Below are positions 1-11,672 of a stretch of DNA of 64,000 nucleotides, piece after piece. The notes below the pieces were generated by a model. The model was not told the DNA's origin. It worked only from the letters and a program-made list of their open reading frames with translations, and made no database searches. The translations under genes were made by a program, and so were the position numbers. Origin of the DNA: Callipepla californica brunnescens (taxonomy: Eukaryota; Chordata; Aves; Galliformes; Odontophoridae); contig JALIRH010000023.1 of the NCBI GenBank assembly GCA_023055505.1, positions 5,896,423 to 5,960,422 of the forward strand. Reading direction: 5' to 3'. How positions within the stretch are numbered: the first letter of the stretch is position 1; the number at the start of each line of letters is the position of its first letter.

Positions 1-3000
1 TGTTAACTACTTCACACTTCCTCCTCACATGCAAATTCTTGGCGCAAAATCACATGGAGAGAAATCCTTTTAGTTGGAAGACACCCACATGAGATAACCA
101 AACTGTTTTTAGTAACACAAAGATATAGAAATAGTACTAAGAGATAATTTCATGCAATTCTCCAGCTGCATATTCCCATTTCCCTTGATGTCTGCGCTAG
201 AATTTATAAACTCATGTTCTGAAACACGCACCAAAGTTTAATAAACGGTAGGTTGTCTTTTAGGAATCTGACACAATTCATCATTTGATCACAGGAGCCA
301 GTAAAATGGAGAGGCAAGAAGCTTGAGTAGCTCTTAGATATCAGTGGGAATCTCTGTTATATAAGACTTGATCCAGTGAAGATGAAATCAGCTTAAAAGA
401 TCTTGCAAAGCTGTAGGAAAAAAAAAGACAAATTTTCACAAGTATACAAAATTTGTCAAAAGATAAATTTTCACATTTTATAAAACAAATCAGTTCAGGA
501 TTCTCTGTTTACTTGTACTACGTAGTCCTAATTTTTTAACTGGCTGACGTTTCTATCATGAGTTCTACATGGAATATGAGGTATTTCTGGGCTATCCAAG
601 TCACTGAAACTGATAATAAATGCTGACCACAACTGAAATTAAATGATCACTTTTAATCCAATATTGACCAACAAAAATCAAACTTCGTCAGCCACTTGCA
701 TACAGCTCAGACAATGTCATATATAAGATTTTCTTCCTTCAGTATATCCAAATCAGAAGGTTTTCCAAGACACCTTGTTACTCATGTTCATAAATGTTCA
801 TATCTAAATTTCTGCAGCATGGTGTTTCCTTCGGGTAATATAACTATACCATTCATAGTAGAATATCAAAAGCTAGAGAGCAATGCATGAAAATAAACAA
901 ATAAGAGTGTTGCTATATTATTTTCTTTCACGAAAAAAAAAATTCATTCCTTCTGGTTTATCATCATAAATCCATACTATACTTTTGCATCCTCTTTCCC
1001 AGTGAATTGCTGCTTTGATTTTGACTTTATGTTTACAACAGTTTTTCCTAAATCCATGACTTCTCCTTCAGTGTTGGGCCCCCAACTAGCAAAACTACAG
1101 TGAATTATTTGACTCACTGCCTGTTCATTTAAGTAGTTTTCAATCTACATTTTCTGTGTTCAAATATAAATTTAGGAAATAAAATATGTTCTAACAGTCT
1201 GGCTAGTAGTTTCTGGTCAGATTTAGCCACTACACTAGCAGTGCCTAGAATCAAAACAAGTCTTCTGTGTACATAAGTCAGTGTAGTACCATATAGCATG
1301 GACCCTATGTATCACATCAGGTGAAGATTTTTGTGTTTTAATCTAAACCAAGTTTTAAATTGCACTAAAAGTACAATGAGGAATTCCTTGCACTTCCTAA
1401 ACTTCCATACATAGTTATAAAATTTTTAGGTTTTTTTTTTTATTAGATCCAAGAAGTTGAAGCATTCAAGCCTTTATGTTCTTCAGGTCTATTTACTCTG
1501 GGGAAACACAGCCAATGAAATTCAATGGCAGTGATCCAAACCATGATGAACTGAGGCAATTTCGTTTTTGTTGACCATTGCTCCAGGTCATTGTAATTTA
1601 ATGAGTAGTAATCCTATTTAAAATACGTTACAGGCAGCAAGGTGCCTGCTGGGGGAAAGCTGCTACGCATGAACAGATCAATATGCACTGTGTGCATTCG
1701 ACCATTCAATAATCGATTCACCCTTGTTATGAGAAAATAAATGCTAAAGTCCTAAAAGTTAATTTCTATAGAAAGCTTTTACAAGGCTATCAAGTTATTA
1801 AAAGTTTTCATGAGTTCTCTTTTCTGTTGTTTTTGTTTTTAAATCTTTGTGCAACACAAGTTGCATCTCACAGCAACATCCCATTTAGTACCAGCTCTTT
1901 GACTCTCAATTAGATACTAGAATTGGAAAAGGAAGTTGTGGACTGAAGGCATATGTTTGAGTCAGGCAATCTTAGGAAAATTATACTTCTACAACGAAAA
2001 ATATTGTACTGCTTACTCCTATACCTATCTTGCTAGAGAGTTGTTGTTGATCCTGTTTTAAACCAAAATTATCCTTATTTAAGTCAGTTCTCTGGACATT
2101 ATCCTTAAAAATATCATATTTTCAATATCAGAGTTAACACTAGAGATTTGCCTATTACTTTCCACAAGGTCCTGTTCCTTTCTTGATATTTATTGGGCAT
2201 CAAGCCTTTTAGGTTTGTCTTATGAGAGAAGATAGTACTTAATCCCTACAGCAAAAGAAGTACTTACAAATACATGCTATGAAAAGCTTCATTTAAAAAG
2301 TCTTTTTTTTGTCTGTTTCAAAACGTGTATATATATAAACACACACATATATATACATATATATATACACACACATACAGTATCTACTCATCTACTCTGT
2401 TTATTTATATTCTCTCGCTAGGCTTCTTTGAGCCATGGTACTGAGGCTGGACCTGAAGACAAATATCCTAACTACATGTACAGTTTACTTGACGCAGGAA
2501 CAAAAGTAAAAAGTGTGATGATACACAATACAGCTCACCTCCAAAGCTTCATGGTATGCCTGGCGGCCTCTGTACGCATTACATAGCTTTCTGTTGTATT
2601 TTGCAATTAATTTCATTTAGGCAAAACATATGACCTGGCTCCTTCTTTTAGCAATCCAGGTATAGCTGCTACAGGACAGACAAAGTGTTGTAGTCAACAG
2701 AAATATGGACTCCAGCTGAAGTTCAGAGCACATGCCTAAACTTTGATGTTATTCACACTTTCAACACTTAAATCTAGGTCTCGGGAGAACAGTGTATTTC
2801 AGGTCACGACTGAACACGGGCATTTCAGCTGCAGCATAGCTCTATTTGAAATGCCCAGGCCTAGCCTTTCACAAGTTAATTGTTTGGCTTTTAATGGTTA
2901 CAATTTTAAGAAATATTACATGATGTTTACCCAGTTAAGCACTGCCAAAAACTTTTCTTTATGTGCTGAGCTGTCTTTGCTCATGGTTGCAACAGGAAAG

Positions 3001-4731
3001 AATTTGCAACAGATTGAGTCTTTTACATCCAAAATCACAAACATTAAACTGTCAATTTAATGTGTCTCGGATGAGTATTCCTATGACCATGTGCTAACAG
3101 TGTTTTTACTACTATACTGTAAAAGCATAATTCACTTAGTGAACCATTAATATTACAACCCTCCTCTAAACTGGCTCTCAGAAATCTTTCTCTAATAGCT
3201 TAACACTCAGTTTCTCAGCACAGGGTGAGTTTTCCCTCTCACTCTTTCCAGTGTTTTCTGAAGACTGTCTTGGAAACCATGCAGACCTTCAAGTAGAAGA
3301 GGTATTTCTGTGAATTTTGTTTTGAATGTAAAAGCCTTTCTCATGCTGATAACTCTGTTATCAGGCCAGTGTGCCAGTCACTTCCTCAGTCCTGACAATT
3401 CATTTCCTGGTATGAGTAAAGACTTTGATGAACCAATAGCTAAAATGGAACAGTTTTGAGACCTGTTTTGTTAATTCCTTTCCCAGAATTTTTCCCCAAG
3501 GTCTCTACCAAGCTTTTACTGTCTATTGGATTGAGGGCAAACGTGGAATGACGTCTATCAGAAGTAGGATTTGGGCCTTTGTGTTTGAAATAACACACTT
3601 CTAATATTTTCCAGCTTTCCTCTGACAAACCATTGATAATATCAAAGGAGGTATGAATCAAAACACAGCCTTTAACACAGTTAACCTGCTCTTCAATTTA
3701 AAATTCCCAAATGTTCTACCCTAACACTATAAAAGTTTCATTCTGAATCCCACCAGACTGGGAGAACAGCTGTTCTTTTCTCCCCTGTAATTCTACAGAA
3801 GTTAATTAAGTTCTTGCTCATAACTAAAACTTGTAGACATTTAAAATTAACAGCTACTCTAAGTCTTCTGTGTGTCATGTTTCATTGTAATTTGCCTTCT
3901 GGACAGACACTAGTCAGTGACTTCACTTCAGCCTAGAAGACTGGCTCCTATTTTTTGAGCTGATGTCAGTGTTACTTCTCTACTTGCAAAGGTCAAGTCT
4001 CTTTGTTACACCCTAAGGAGCCACTCCACTCATCCACAGCAGACAGAATGTCCAAATGCATTAATCAAAATGATCAAGTAGTACAATTTTTTGGCCCTTA
4101 ACCATTCGTAGCACTCTAAAAAATGGGAAGACCTGAAAAACAATGAGGTTTAAGGACACACTAGGTAGACTGAAGTTTGATTCGTGAATCTTCCCATAAT
4201 GTGGTGAAAGGGAAATTAGCACTTAGGTTCAGATGTGCATTCAGAAGGGATGAGTTCACACTTACGTAAAACATTAGCCTAATTTTGAGGACTTCTTTAA
4301 GATATACATGATGAATAGACCCTGAAATGGCCCTGAACAGGAAGGTGAATTTTATGAAGTACTTTCTATATCTGACTGGTGATTCAGTATGACAACAAGG
4401 GTAATATTTTTAAAAATTTGCTCTCATGCATACAAATCAGGAAAGTGTCATAAAGCCTTAGCAGAAACATGTGATACCCCTGCTACTAAAAATGTATCCC
4501 AAATGCCAAAAAACAACAACAAATGTTAGTGCTGTTAAAATAGAAGACAGACAATAATCATAAGTTCCATAATATGAAAAATAGTAAAATAATAAATCCA
4601 ACTCAGACTTTTTGCTTCCTTTTTCCAAAAACACATGGGATAGTAGATTTTATTCAGAGGCACACCTAGGTAAGATTTCAGCTTCATTTACACAACTCTG
4701 AGTACCCAAGAGTGAATATTGTTGCTTACAG
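1..4731. other. AT-rich non-coding DNA, no gene recognised
   Basis: I see no CR1 tail, LTR, tRNA or convincing exon here. The longest open frame (105 codons, plus strand, 2743-3060) has no motif or splice-site support and its composition matches its surroundings, so I treat it as chance. A TA/CA microsatellite at 2327-2379 is listed separately. The stretch is best read as intergenic or intronic single-copy DNA. Confidence 0.7.
2327..2379. repeat. (TA)n/(CA)n microsatellite
   Basis: Alternating TA runs are interspersed with two short ACACAC blocks. The tract is imperfect, so it is probably an old locus. Confidence 0.9.
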
Positions 4732-4970
4732 CGAGAGCGGGGTTGGTCTCTTCTCACTTGTGACAGATGACAGGACAAGGGGAAATGGCCTTAAGCTGCA
4801 CCAGGGTAAGTTTAGGTTGAATATCAGGAAACACTTATTTACAGACAGGGCTGTTAAGCCCTGGGATACTGCTTAACAGGAATAGGCTCCCCAGGGACGT
4901 TGTTAGGTCATGGTTGGACTTGATGATCTTTAAGGTCTTTTCCAACCTCAGTGATCATATGATTCTATGA
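4732..4970 (+). mobile_element. CR1: CR1 LINE 3' end, 5'-truncated and internally deleted
   Basis: The stretch reads in order as the CR1 3' region. It starts with a 'GGTTGGTCTCTTCTC' block, then 'GACAGGACAAGGGGAAATGG', then the 'AGGAAACACTTATTTACAGA' block, the 'TTGGACTTGATGATCTT' block and a terminal 'GATTCTATGA'. Compared with the usual order, the middle section after 'CTCCCCAGGGACG' (normally the valley between the 'ACAGGCTGCCC' motif and the 'GGTTGGACT' motif) is largely missing, so this copy carries an internal deletion. It abuts a TA microsatellite at its 3' end, which may have grown from the terminal repeats. Non-coding. Confidence 0.92.
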
Positions 4971-5003
4971 ATATATATATACATATATGTTGTATATATA
5001 TAG
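4971..5003. repeat. (TA)n microsatellite at CR1 tail
   Basis: Imperfect TA repeat, with ACATATATGTTG interruptions, directly follows the last CR1 octamer of the preceding element. Confidence 0.88.
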
Positions 5004-5274
5004 TACTTTAAAAGTTCTCTCCTGCCTGCCTATAGCTATATTGTTCTTGTGTTTCACAGAGACAATAAAGGCAGAAATATAAGGAAGTGGCCAGAAATTT
5101 TTTAACAAAGTGACTAGAAGCTAGAAGGGCAAGAAGTTAACTAAAGAAATAGATATTTTCCTTCCATAGACACAAAAAAATCATTGTGTATTTCTATTTC
5201 CACAATCTGAAACAAGAAATCTGCAGGGACTGAAAGCATGAAGTACCAGTCTGAGAGCATCTAAGGAACCAGAA

Positions 5275-6165
5275 TGTGCACAAGTTTGTGGGAATTGATA
5301 CGATGCATCCAACAGTCCCAGGGGAACTGTCAGATTAAGTTTTTATTTGCTGTATTTCAGAAGTTACAGTGCTCTGTTGAAGATCCCAGTGAATGGAAAC
5401 ATAACCTCAATTTACAGAAAGGTAAAAAAAAAAAGACCTGCGGAACTGCAAGCCAGTCAGTCTCACCTCCGTGCCTGACAAGATCATGAAGCAGATCCTC
5501 CTTTGCAAACTTTGCAAAGGTACATGGAAAACAAAGAGGTGATTGGTAAGAAACAACATGGCTCTATAAAGGGCAAATCATGTCTGAGAAATTTGGTGGC
5601 CTTCTGTGATCCAATAACAGCATTGGTAGATAACAGAAGAGCAATTTCCATTCTCTACAATGCACTTGTATAAAGCATTTGTCACTGTCCTGTACAACAT
5701 CCTTGTCTCTAAATTGGAGTGGCACAGATTTGATTGGTAGACCACTTGGTGAATAAGGAATTGCCTGTATGTTTGTACTCAAAGAACTGCAGTCAGCAGC
5801 TCAGTGTCCAGGTGAAGGCCAGTGTCAGTATTGACACCAGAATTATTTAGCATTGATGATATTGACAGTGGGGTTGAGTGTATCCTTGGAAACTTTGCAG
5901 ATGATACTAAACTGTGTGGTGAAGTCAACATGCTGAAGGGAAGTGATGTCATTAAGGGGGACCCACTCTGAGAGGCTTCAGAGGTGGAACTGTGCAAGAC
6001 TCATAAGTTCAACAAGACAATTCTAGACCCTACCTGGAATACTGTATTCTGCTCTGCAGCTTCAGCACAGGAGAGACAGAAATATTAGAGCAGATCCATG
6101 GGAGGGCCTCAAAAATTATGAAGGGATTAGAACACCTCTCCTATGAATAAAGGCTGAAAGATTTG
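5275..6165 (+). pseudogene. CR1: CR1 ORF2 reverse-transcriptase remnant
   Basis: Broken translations on the plus strand follow the CR1 ORF2 reverse transcriptase in order. A 'DTMHPTVPGELSD'-like piece at about 5295-5335 corresponds to the CR1 'DGMHPRVLREL' block. 'SVSPPCL' and 'VSLTSVP'-like frames near 5455-5480 follow. A 'GLENLVAFYD'-like segment lies near 5575-5610, and an 'FADDTKLC'-like catalytic-box segment near 5897-5925. The C-terminal 'RPYLEYCILLCSFS' and 'EQIHGRASKIMKGLEHLSYE'-like parts lie at about 6025-6145. Several frameshifts and stops separate the pieces, so no enzyme is made. The FADD box, the metal-binding signature of the polymerase, is still legible. Unlike ordinary CR1 copies it lacks the non-coding 3' tail. 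The end point is approximate. Confidence 0.85.
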
Positions 6166-6330
6166 GGGGCTGAGAAGGTTCTGAATATTGCCATCAGTGT
6201 CTCTGTATCTTTATTTTGGATAACAAACAGTTAAAAAGAAACCAACACAGACTGAATCAGCTAAAACAAGAACTTTCTCTGGCTTTTTATTCTCAAATAC
6301 TTTATCATATAAGGATGGCATCTGTAGCAT

Positions 6331-6385
6331 AATAAAGATTTGTAGAGAAAAAAGAAATAACAAAAAAAAAAAAAAAAAAAAAAAA
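6331..6385 (+). other. AATAAA signal followed by A24 tract; possible retrocopy 3' end
   Basis: A canonical AATAAA at 6331-6336 is followed 25 bases later by 24 uninterrupted A residues (6362-6385), the spacing expected at a cleaved and polyadenylated transcript end. A genomic A tail in that place suggests that a polyadenylated RNA was copied back into DNA. CR1 itself ends in octamer repeats and not in poly(A), so this tail does not belong to the CR1 remnant upstream. I could not see a target-site duplication or a source transcript. A chance A-run is the alternative. Confidence 0.35.
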
Positions 6386-6950
6386 GCTTCTAGTTTAATT
6401 TGCTTTTGTACTTGCCATTTTTCTGCTTGAACCAGAGGTGAAAATACTGCAGGAAAGGTCTTGCCTTCATTTCAGCTCTGAATCAATCTCTGCAGAAACA
6501 GCCTTTAACTGCTTTGTGTACTATAAAACTAATTAACAATCAAGGTAGTAATTCTCCAGAGAATGCAATGCTAGTGAACAAAATTTGCATGTCCTCTGGG
6601 GCTTTCCTCTATAACATCTGGTACAAACCACCAGTAAACAAAGACTCATCTGTTCCCATATGGGAATTGCTGTATGTTTGAATTTCAAACTCGCCTTTTG
6701 AGGTCACCATTGCAATTAGCTCATTAAGGGCTAAATTAGGACTCCTGCAGGCAGTGCAAAACTAGAAGACATGCACCAGAGTTGTGCCTCTGGTCTTTAA
6801 CTCTCCAGAAAGCTGCAACCATCATAATGCCTATGAAAACACTGGTAGAAATACAGGAATCACTTGTGGTTCTCACTGCACAGTTTACAAGCAGTATCCA
6901 TTTATACAAGGCCTCCAAATGCTGTCTTGTAGATGAGACAATAGACTTAC

Positions 6951-6982
6951 CTTCCTCAGCTAAACGTTCTGCTTTCCATATT
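6951..6982 (-). other. Candidate 32-nt internal exon (splice sites only)
   Basis: On the minus strand a long pyrimidine-rich run ending in 'GTGCTCTCAG' precedes a 32-base segment. That segment is followed at once by 'GTAAGTC', a near-consensus 5' splice site after 'GAGGAAG'. One of the three frames is open through the segment and would read IWKAERLAEE, flanked by split codons; the other two hit stops. A possible branch point (ACTGAATTAAT) lies about 55 bases upstream of the 3' splice site. I do not recognise the peptide and can name no gene. Strong pseudo-exons are common in vertebrate introns, so this stays a low-confidence call. Confidence 0.22.
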
Positions 6983-8283
6983 CTGAGAGCACAATAGAAA
7001 TGGACAGAAAAAAATGCAGACAACATTAATTCAGTTCTCTAAGGTTAGTCTAAGTGAAAGAAAATAGAAAAATTAATAAAACATATAATAAATAATAACA
7101 ATTATAAAGAAAAGTAGGTAAGTATGCCAGGAAAGATAAAGAAATAAAAAGGAAATGAAAAGAAACTGCAAGAATGCTTAGCAGTGTCATTATATCCTCA
7201 AAAGGCAAAGAAACAGAGTGGTGAGACATTGAGAGCTTGCACCGAAAGTAGTGTATCTGTCCACTCACTGTGTATGGGAAATAGAAGAAAAAGTTCAGTT
7301 TGTAAAATGGAAGAGAAGTCATGACTTAAGTCTTCAAGAAAGTATAAACATTAATAATAAAACTGCATTGGTCTTTACTCCAGGCATAAAAGTTAAATAG
7401 CTCTACATAGAAGAGTGGGTAAGTAGATAATAATGCCACCCATCTCCATCCATATGTAGGTTCTTTGGAAGCTCAGTAGCTTTCCCCTGCTTTTTTCTGG
7501 CTTAAAACAGTATCTTAATATTGAACATGACCATGGGTTGTACAGTTAAATGTGACTGTGTTCTAACTGCCAATTCCTTCGTAGTTCACCAAAATAAATT
7601 AATATTTCACTTTTTTAGAATTTACCCACCAATGCTTGTGGAAATGCTCTCAAGGATATCTGATTAACCTAACTATGACATAGGACTTGAAAGTTTCCAC
7701 ACAGTGTTAGAATTAATACGTGGAACTAAGTGTCATTAGACATTGCTGATAATGGCTAGATAAAAAAAAAAAAAGATCTTACATATATGGATAAAAACAG
7801 CATCTGTAGTTACATTGAGCTAACCAGAATAAAAATAATACAGTAATCAATCCACATGCTTCAATGGATAAAATTATAATCGGTTGTTGTCAGGAAGAAA
7901 CTCATCCACTTATGCAGAATCAACAAACAGTAAAAGTAACAGATACATTTACTTCTTCAAAATAATGTTTGATTGATCTCTGATAGAAATAAGACACACA
8001 GGTAAGAAAGCTGTTACTTACTTTCAATATAGCAAAACTTAAGATCCACAACAAATAGCCAAAATGGGATTACCTCACACAAATAGCCAAATCTCATTTC
8101 TTTAAGCCTTGAATCTCAAAAATTCAAGTCTGCTATTTCTACAAAATCATAAGCTTTCGTTCAGCTATACAAAAAATATATTCCTTTAGAATTCTCATTT
8201 TTTACCTCCTTCATTTTTTATACATTTTATACAGATCTGGTAGCAGACTAATGGTGTATATTATTCTTCTATTCTATAAAAAG

Positions 8284-8510
8284 GGGAGATTTAGATATTA
8301 GGAAGAAAATTGTCACCATGCAGCTGTTGAGGCCCTGGCACAAATTGCCCAGAGAAGCTGTGGGTTCCCCATCCCTGGAGCTGTTCAGGATCAAGTTGGG
8401 TGGGGCCCTGAGCAGTCTCATCTTTTGAGTGGCAGCCCTGACTGCGGCAGAGGATATGAAACTGAATGATCCATAAGGTCACTTCCAACTCAAACTATTC
8501 AATGATTCTA
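8284..8510 (+). mobile_element. CR1: CR1 LINE 3' end, 5'-truncated
   Basis: The segment starts in the 'TTAGATATTAGGAAGAAA' block and continues through the 'CACAAATTGCCCAGAGAAGC' block and the 'GTGGGTTCCCCATCCCTGGA' block. It ends at 'AGGTCACTTCCAACTCAAAC' and 'CAATGATTCTA'. The order and orientation are those of the CR1 3' UTR on the plus strand. The terminal octamers are worn, so the copy is not recent. The minus-strand open frame across it is a by-product. Confidence 0.93.
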
Positions 8511-10777
8511 CTGTTACATTATTTAAGATAAAACATAAAAGCAAATTTTTATCAGATAGCACGCAGCTCATTTCTATATTACACTGCAGAATTAAAGTAC
8601 ACAGCATGGTCTTTGCTCTTGGAAGTATTCAGTTCGTCATCAACAACCACACATGTTTAGTTATTTTTCATCTGAGATCTCTTCATCTCTTATGGCCACT
8701 TTACCAAAGAATGTAGATACAGGTATACAAACACACAAGGGAAAGAGGAATAGAAAAAAATAGTGGAGATTCAAAATGCAGCTTATCTGCTAGAAACAAT
8801 AGACAAATGACATAGGAATTTTCACAACTTCTTAATGAGTTCCCAAGACAGTTGTCTTAAGCTCAAAACTGAAAATGTAAAGTAGATGATTTTAAACTCA
8901 TATTGCTTGCAAAGTGATTCCAAAGTATTGTTGCATTTGGTTTTGAAGAAAGTGCTATACAGAATACATGGCAGCACTTCAGCAATGCTGAGCATCCAGA
9001 GAAGCTTCATAGTTTTGATAGAATTCAGCTTTGATTTATGAAATCACAATTAATAACAAATAAGCATGTAGTAATTCAGCTCTCACTAAGAAATGTATTT
9101 GTTTTAGAATATTTTGGAGTGTTCAACATAGCGTCTTCCTTAACTGCTGGATATCAATAAGTAACAGACGGTCTTGATCCCTCCAAGCTTTTCTGACTTT
9201 TTTGATGTTTATAAAAGTGAATCTAGCTAAGAAATTTTTTCCCATATCTCATAGCAATCACGCTTTTCATTTACAGCTGACAGCACTTCTACTGTTCCAG
9301 TTCACCCAGGTCAAAGCCTAGCCTATGTTACGGTCTCTTTTTGCATTTTTTACTTTCTGCAAAGGATCAAGAAAACCATCCTACTCCTGAATGGAAGAAA
9401 AGAAAGGCAGCATGTTTTCCTCTTTCTCTGTCATTTGCCACATAAGTTCCTGACTTTAGACATGTCATCTTACTGAAATAACATTTTAATAGAAGCTGGT
9501 ACTGCAAGCCCCTGAATTGTGATTGTTTCAAAAGTAAGGCAGAGCAAAACTATCTAATCTCTGGGCCCAGGGGGAAGAAATATATATGTGCATGTTTATA
9601 TATTCATTTAGATTCCCAAAGTGAAAGTCCGGAATAATAATTGATGTCCTAAATTTTGCTCTGTGGAGAAGGAATATAAGCTCTTATATATGTCTCTGCA
9701 TGCTGTGATTCACAACTGTCTTCGGCTACAGGAGAGTTTTGAAAGTCACAATCATCAACAGAACAGATTTAAGTTTTTGACAAGGTGCTTTGATATGCAC
9801 TGCTTTTGGTTAATGATGACCTGAATTAAATGTAGTTTTGAGATTCCTCTACAGTCTAGTTTGTTAAGCTTTCAACATCCTTGTTTGTTTCCCACATATT
9901 CTGTTTGACTTTGCAGCTGTTTGATCTGCTTTTTGTCTCTTTGTTTTCAATTTCCCCTGTGGCTCCTTCATGCTCTTGTTTGATTTGTACTTCTGAATGC
10001 CTTCCTGCCACCCTCATATTCACTAAATTTTCAGCATATTTCAAGGAACGATGATTTCAAATGTACATTGTTCTACTTTAAGCCCACCAAGAGGTAAATT
10101 TTCAGTACAGTGCACAGTTTAAATGCACAACACTTATTAACACTAATGGGCATCATACAGCTAAATTCTTTCATACCATGCTGAAAATATAACCAGAGTT
10201 CTTTCTTTCAATAAAAATTTCAAACAGATGTTTAGCCCTTGAACTCCGTGGCCACACATAATTAATAACAAAGCAACAGTACACAAGGCCTGTAGTCAGT
10301 CACTACATAACACAAATAAATCCACAACACTCTAAAAGTAATTGTCTGCCAGGTTTAAGATAATAAAATGTTTTATCAAGGCATATGAAAGTAGTACATG
10401 ATTTCATACATACCAAAAATGTAAGAAAAAACACTGTGACATAAAATCTTGTATAACCTTGTGTAACCTCTTGTATAATCTTGTATAAGGACAATTTTCC
10501 TTATTCAGACCTACTAGAGTTATCTACTTGACCAAAAAATACCAAGAGAATGGCTTTTATGCTGTAAGTGACATTAGAACAAATGCACAGATCATGATCT
10601 GTTTGGCTTGTAATTAACCATACTGTTGAGAAATCCACTGATGCCTAAAATTTAAACATCATGGACTGGAAGAAAAGTGCCTTCCCCACTCAGCTATTTC
10701 CTGACTGCTAGATACCAGTGAAGTCCAAGTAACACATTATGCAGCACTTTTAAATTAACCACAGTTTATTTACAAAT
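8511..10777. other. AT-rich non-coding DNA, no gene recognised
   Basis: No transposon relic or supported exon is visible. Open frames here are short and lack splice-site context. A four-copy tandem of a 10-12-base unit occurs at 10448-10489. Confidence 0.65.
10448..10489. repeat. Short tandem repeat, unit CTTGTATAAC-like, 4 copies
   Basis: Four adjoining copies of a 10-12-base word: CTTGTATAAC, CTTGTGTAAC, CTCTTGTATAAT and CTTGTATAAG. The copies differ by one or two positions. Confidence 0.8.
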
Positions 10778-11672
10778 GGAATAGAATTATAGAATTACTT
10801 GGAAAGAGATTATCTATTCCAATCCCTTTTTCATGGACAGGGGCAACCTGATAAATTTAACACTTCCAATGATGGAGTATTCACAGATTCTGTGGACAGC
10901 TGTTTTGGTATCTAATCACCCTCACAATTAAACATATATTTCTTACATACAATCAAAATCTATTCTCCTTCAGTTTAATGCCATTGTCTCTTATTCTATC
11001 AAAATACATTTTTGTCCAACTCAGAAGCCCCCTTTATATATTGCAAAAGGTGTCACAGGAGTCTTCTCCAGGTTAACAACACCAGCTCACTCAGCCTGTC
11101 TTCATGAGAGGTGCTCTAGTTCTTCGATTAATTTTGTGGCCAGCACTCTTCTGAGCCTTTTCTAAACTGTTCATTTCTATCTTTCTTGTTGTTGTTATTG
11201 TTTGTTTGTTTTTTTTATACTGGGGACATTGGACTTGGATGCAGTACGCCAGGTAGAGTTTCATGAGAGCAGAACAGAGGGGGAAAATCACTTTCCTCAA
11301 TCTTCTGGTCACATTTATTTTTATGTAGCCCACAATACAAATGGCTTTTCAAATGGCAAGTGCATGTTTTTCATCCACTAGTTTCCCCAAAGCCCTTCTC
11401 TGCAGGGTGTCTCCCAGTATTTTCATCCTCTTTTGTACTAATATTGGGGAATATCCCGATCCCAGTACAGGACCTTGCACTAGGCCTTTTTGTTCTTGAA
11501 ATACACATGGGCTCCCTATAAAGCTTGTCTAGCTCTTCCTTGTTGACATCCCATCTTTCTAAAGGGTCAGCTGCACCACTGGTGACATTCACAGACTTGC
11601 TTAAGGTGTACTCAATCACACTATGTATGTAAATAGCATTGGTCTGAATGTGAACCCTTAGGGGTTACTTAT
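10778..11672 (-). mobile_element. CR1: CR1 LINE 3' portion, minus strand
   Basis: Read on the plus strand the segment starts with 'GGAATAGAATTATAGAATTA' (the reversed terminal octamers). It runs through the reversed 3' UTR ('CTTCAGTTTAATGCCATTGT', 'CTCACTCAGCCTGTCTTCAT') into the reversed end of ORF2. There, 'CATGAGAGCAGAACAGAGGG' and 'GGACCTTGCACTAGGCCTTT' match familiar CR1 blocks, and the match fades near 11672 at a 'GTAAATAGCATTGGTC' block. The element is 5'-truncated and the ORF2 tail is broken by stops. A T/G-rich microsatellite at 11184-11217 interrupts it. Confidence 0.92.
11184..11217. repeat. (TTG)n/(TTTG)n tract inside a CR1 copy
   Basis: A T/G run lies exactly where CR1 normally has the short 'TCTTTCTTGTACTGGGG' join, so about 30 bases are extra. 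It probably expanded from the resident CTTTCTTG. Confidence 0.85.

Larger units (their letters stand above)
6166..8283. other. Non-coding stretch with one candidate microexon
   Basis: Apart from the A24 tract and the candidate exon at 6951-6982, I see no repeat or gene. The part at about 6530-6720 has balanced base composition and homeobox/POU-like words (ATTTGCATG, CAATTAGCTCATTAA) and resembles conserved regulatory DNA. That is impression only. Confidence 0.5.

Noticed and set aside
2743..3060. 105-codon plus-strand frame
   Set aside because: No recognisable motif, no splice sites, base composition equal to the neighbourhood.
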